From the NCBI GenBank assembly GCA_015069165.1, contig SVJD01000003.1:23129-87128 (forward strand): a stretch of DNA of 64,000 nt, written 5' to 3'. This DNA is from Oscillospiraceae bacterium. GTDB taxonomy: Bacteria > Bacillota > Clostridia > UBA1212 > UBA1255. The notes under the pieces were generated by a model. That model ran no database searches, was not told where the DNA came from, and worked only from the letters and a program-made list of their open reading frames with translations. Shown here in pieces: positions 62,601 to 64,000 of the stretch (positions are counted from its first letter, which is position 1; every line of letters starts with the position of its first letter). The position numbers and the translations under genes are program-made.

Positions 62601-64000
62601 TAATCCCGTGGTTGCAGAATCTAATCCATTATAAGACGCATCTCTCACACGGAAAAAATCATATCCGGCACCGGTAAGCTCTTCTACCAAATGTAACTGC
62701 CAGTCGAAACCTGAATTAGCATCAGTAGCTTCTTGAATACAAACTACATCAGGCATATAAGACAAAATCAATCTCACTGTAAGTGGCCACCTTTTTTCAG
62801 GTGATAAATAAGTCTGATTTCCTTGGTTTTTCGACATTATATTATATGTCATAATAGAAATGTCCGTATCCTCTGTCGGAGCATAAGAAGCATCTACAGG
62901 CATATCCGACGAAACAGGATTAGACACACTGTAATATTCACTGTTTGCCTCTCTAATATATTCAATATCAGTCAAACTGTTTTCGGCTTTCCATCCCATA
63001 ATTTCTTCAATAGTTTTGATAAGCTCCTTTGAACGCAACTCATGAGCCGCCTTTGTAGGTGTATAATAATTTGTGCTTAATTGGTAACCTGCCTCTGCGT
63101 CTGTACAAGCTGACAAAGGAAGATAGAAGATGTCATCATACCCATTTTCATTCAATTCGCTAACTACCTCTTTAACTGTAGCTGCAAGAGAATTAGAGGT
63201 ATTATCCATAAATCCGTAAGTATAGAGAATTTTAGCATCGGGATACGACGTCTTAACCTGCAAGATAAAGTCCTTGCAAGCAGGCTTAAATGTCGCAGCT
63301 GATACAGAAGAAGCTGCATCATGTAAACCAAGACTGATAACAACTACGTCCGGGTTGTATTTTGTATGGTCATACTGCACTGAGCGCTTATTGAAATTCT
63401 CAAAAAAGTCGAGGTACTCAAAAAAATCCTTTGCAAGATGAGTAGTTGTTGAACTTGCATTTTTAACAATACCTCTATTTCGAAGGGCAATAGTCATATT
63501 TTCTGCGCCAAAAGAATCTGCTGCAAGCGCTGCAAAAGATAATGTACTGTCTTCGTGCGCTTGTGTCGAATACGGAGTAGTGTTCGAGATTTGTGATTCT
63601 GCTAAAGTACCATAGCCCGACACCAAAGTATCTCCGATAATCAACATTTGGCGGTCATAGTATTTCTGTGTGGCTAAAATCTCGCCTTTGATATCATCTA
63701 CATCAAGCAACTGAATTTTGCTCAAAGAAACGCCATTATGGTAACCGTCAGTACATTTTACCACTTTTATTGTATAGTTTCCTTTTTTTAAATTTGAAAC
63801 AGTAATTATATTATCTTGATCCGGTTGAATCTTAATTCTTCCTTGATCAAGGGTTACGCCACTGATATTATTCGATGTAGCAAGTTCACCATTTATGTAA
63901 ACTTTTACATACGGATCTTGCACTGTTGAATTCGAGTCATACTTATAACCTTGCAACGTAATTGTTGCTCCCTTTCCCTTAAACGAGAACTGAAAACCGG
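56661..64000 (-). CDS. Giant multidomain LPSTG surface protein, N-terminus outside the window
   Basis: The frame is open across the right edge; at least 2445 residues are visible. In order: carbohydrate-binding-like strands (to 63700), an SGNH-hydrolase-like domain (63660-62990), an endonuclease/exonuclease/phosphatase-like domain (62870-61960), a linker with Ig-like strands, a parallel beta-helix of pectate-lyase type (61330-60250), a concanavalin-like domain (59900-59050), two tandem 132-residue repeats (58900-58109), a pilin-type isopeptide domain (57760-57230) and a SpaA-like domain (57220-56900), then LPSTG (56793-56807), membrane helix and basic tail. The enzyme-like domains lack expected catalytic residues. 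It is the first of two LPSTG genes. Probably a host or polysaccharide adhesin. Confidence 0.8.
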   Translation of the reverse strand, partial: GFQFSFKGKGATITLQGYKYDSNSTVQDPYVKVYINGELATSNNISGVTLDQGRIKIQPDQDNIITVSNLKKGNYTIKVVKCTDGYHNGVSLSKIQLLDVDDIKGEILATQKYYDRQMLIIGDTLVSGYGTLAESQISNTTPYSTQAHEDSTLSFAALAADSFGAENMTIALRNRGIVKNASSTTTHLAKDFFEYLDFFENFNKRSVQYDHTKYNPDVVVISLGLHDAASSVSAATFKPACKDFILQVKTSYPDAKILYTYGFMDNTSNSLAATVKEVVSELNENGYDDIFYLPLSACTDAEAGYQLSTNYYTPTKAAHELRSKELIKTIEEIMGWKAENSLTDIEYIREANSEYYSVSNPVSSDMPVDASYAPTEDTDISIMTYNIMSKNQGNQTYLSPEKRWPLTVRLILSYMPDVVCIQEATDANSGFDWQLHLVEELTGAGYDFFRVRDASYNGLDSATTGLTVQGDAFRDQQMQIGNGLIIFWKSDRFTPLELGRNEYTGDYTGEGDSSPNARNRYWQYVKLKDNRSPGSSREFYVYNIHAYSKPNTQITNAAEAWYLDQMLQELATEISSKTNYPLFVAGDFIADFNIYGDDSQMGNYKNARWIEEVANIDDAGRYAYYTRMADPEQNIDHIFYNNKYIDARELFEIYEGGEGRRLSTRQLLVLHCNFRGDLSFTSDTGKLNSDKSDFSDVSNASTYSLNFTVGANTTVDIYNDNGDVIRTGLSGAQSLSLTLDNKKITHFTMRLKDGVGKVFSVVNISITRTDSVITSARPTVSATNTINSYFVNGAYHLLAGNHVITLNSAGGDFYWNPYATELMTYYTLDLKQGRTVLYVKSYTTGDVYPVYIYRQTDTQDLDSSVLYVDDDFPSDSVSGKVAFFDGENVIFVDRSRAFDSVAAAADAANGDGKCTTIYFGCGDYDVNQESVNVIFTEDVVLLGSNYDVNPVDAQSNRWYLAGRKPESIINGGFRFTKNGDISVAVKGFKFCGVSADGCIRVVDGNSSYVECLSHTQVLDIQNNIFMGEHSGTGALDIIDAGSYAKVTGIIKNNYFKSITNNTLTEEKNSTGKKIDLKSSQYTRAIYIAHPEDLLIERNFFIGYEITFYIRDVRQTGNYSPETTSTSYTVFSNRFEHCGTTSNYLFGVGENDTAHVTYNNNDFIRCGAGGTSIKHAIDFYYEEGVINSNKVLENVTLEVEGNRFMDSHRAMRFIRSNSNLKDGFSSVEDLNFSFTKNAIINPLEANYNDNYFNSIYLNVAPTKDISSETTINPTREKWDFSNNYFDSTFFGTATDSTNMLDFTQLAVTNPGDLALAIRYLKPDDDDVTQGFSLTEANFTPEIRAYDKVVKAFDGAVGAFDDGWLYDFDHVSLPDTVDKSLEIGFDYDYISDIADMDFLRAVTSLREKMTTYDASKKKVNHSMLTTEHLTGEMRGQTSFYSDVRWYCKNRVSFDIRTTYTGDEASFFYKYSNGAMPSGDAYAGISNSMFYTINSAGRSDSVNGILLKFKTLNNVPTIEMHVAGQSGWQEISFPNIVDDLTEFIHIDIIERPVGTMDFYVDGIHFAQVVGTASGDYSFENGILASESNVTNPYYDTISVYTVSGDVVSATPSFTVNNSLVTKQTAIAFSSADTNAANTSEELWPTKLSMEIDNLEIVDLDVSKLTIINDIAAGILYKAWNMTDCVYDDETKTYTYTINKDWIEFFTQKIDVNESGWWESGTFGENGEEVPNWPNRLRTEDYISTDIEEITVAEGYQYIPVCYYPDETFMGYYNVNTSALSGSDGQWTTETADVEAIRKQLGENVRIRLLFRKLDNSTLSLDLSQNLELICFELRKFFTQKIDVNKSDLWEIGTFDGDGNTSNTRRDRLRTNTYISTDIEEITVAEGYQYIPLCYDPNGNFLGYYDVNTSALSGINGKWTTETADVEAIRKQLGENVCIHLLFSKIGDTSTLSPDLSQNLELIRFEPIEGTEDLISRLFRTTVLDDGRILLTFDRGGDSNPVEHDNEDMVQLAKVAVDYALEKGIQPVGIKKSVPKSDEPGKYEAVMPIDGPGYYLVNSTLGSLITTDTYDNKDGTFNLTVYEKNDPPSISKYVYEDHQTYKGWKKVNDEAVGETVEFKLVVAVQDGAYAYTINDTFGEHYELLQDTIHVEQFAQGYDYNSSANISERVYEPNTDYTVSVANNVLTVKFASADAEDNSVGSLEDVPTGSVIVVTYEAKVKLSVLDDQSNVPFQTYATLLYGREDAEYEVTQLETQSNIVNTYLWSVNLFKYSEEVVGVPTPLTGAIFALATDAAGDDKLEFVGSAGKYRLATSADNESQKTTQLESDSYGRYIIEGLDSGTYYVVETEAPSGYAKMADPEPISINTTYTETDVTRTYNYNTYTVNGETFQAYGFVNRAGFTLPSTGAAGRRMFIATGSVIVLSMSILLVTRMRSSKVIFTKTKVAFKKR
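58109..58900. repeat. In-frame tandem duplication of 396 bp inside the giant surface gene
   Basis: The block containing GTTAACATCAATTTTTTGGG occurs at 58476 and 58872, and GTTTTCTAATCGCTTCTACA occurs with the same 396-base offset. Each copy encodes 132 residues starting near FFTQKIDVN and including STDIEEITVAEGYQYIP. The copies are nearly the same, so the duplication is recent. Confidence 0.9.

Overview
The window is a low-GC Gram-positive chromosome segment. Sporulation genes (yabP, yabQ, spoVB, a PdaB-like deacetylase), a short-form HisG with HisZ, FakA with a DegV protein, strong GGAGG ribosome sites and sortase-type LPSTG proteins point to an anaerobic spore-forming Clostridia member, probably near the Oscillospiraceae/Ruminococcaceae. 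No 16S rRNA is present, so the genus cannot be named.

Layout. 1-7.1 kb: acyl-CoA synthetase fragment, GPH-type sugar transporter, FakA/FakB fatty acid kinase pair, two chromate-transporter halves and a cysteine synthase fused to a membrane domain. 7.2-7.6 kb: a seven-copy array of hairpin repeats. 7.8-13.5 kb: sigma factor, SSB-like protein, polysaccharide deacetylase, HtrA protease, USP-like protein and dTMP kinase. 13.5-18.7 kb: a sporulation and division cluster on the minus strand (yabP-yabQ-divIC-S1 protein-rhomboid-spoVB-pdxA). 18.8-23.1 kb: RNA methyltransferase, then an accessory patch with GNAT, a broken Abi gene behind an intact small-RNA unit, a TnpV remnant, an ASCH protein and a nucleotidyltransferase. 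23.1-35.2 kb: Gfo/Idh oxidoreductase, purC, three RNA-modification genes, glycerol-1-phosphate dehydrogenase, tRNA-Pro, then the ylxM-ffh-rpsP-khpA-rimM-trmD-thiI operon. 35.4-36.2 kb: small accessory genes. 36.2-44.0 kb: a complete his operon (hisZGDCBHAF-IE) with a clear promoter and phased T-tracts. 44-53 kb: a nuclease-like unknown between hairpin repeats, galM, RNase E/G, rhamnulokinase with a sugar-phosphate dehydrogenase, and RhuM. 52.9-64 kb: two very large LPSTG surface proteins, the second running off the right edge.

How genes work together. The ffh operon ends in a tRNA-modification block: TrmD is fused in frame to a cysteine desulfurase and is followed one base later by thiI, so the sulfur donor for tRNA 4-thiouridine appears tied physically to the m1G37 methyltransferase. 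The fused cysteine synthase overlaps its transporter pair by 4 bp and shares a promoter with them, suggesting a coupled sulfur or oxyanion module. The two surface proteins sit 10 bp apart and look co-expressed.

Best candidates for undescribed biology: the TrmD-desulfurase fusion, the membrane-domain/CysK fusion, two families of fixed-length intergenic hairpins (one family brackets a nuclease-like gene in opposite orientations), the small RNA left in front of a gutted Abi gene, and a giant adhesin whose SGNH and endonuclease/phosphatase domains both seem to have lost catalytic residues. All assignments come from reading motifs; no database search was run.
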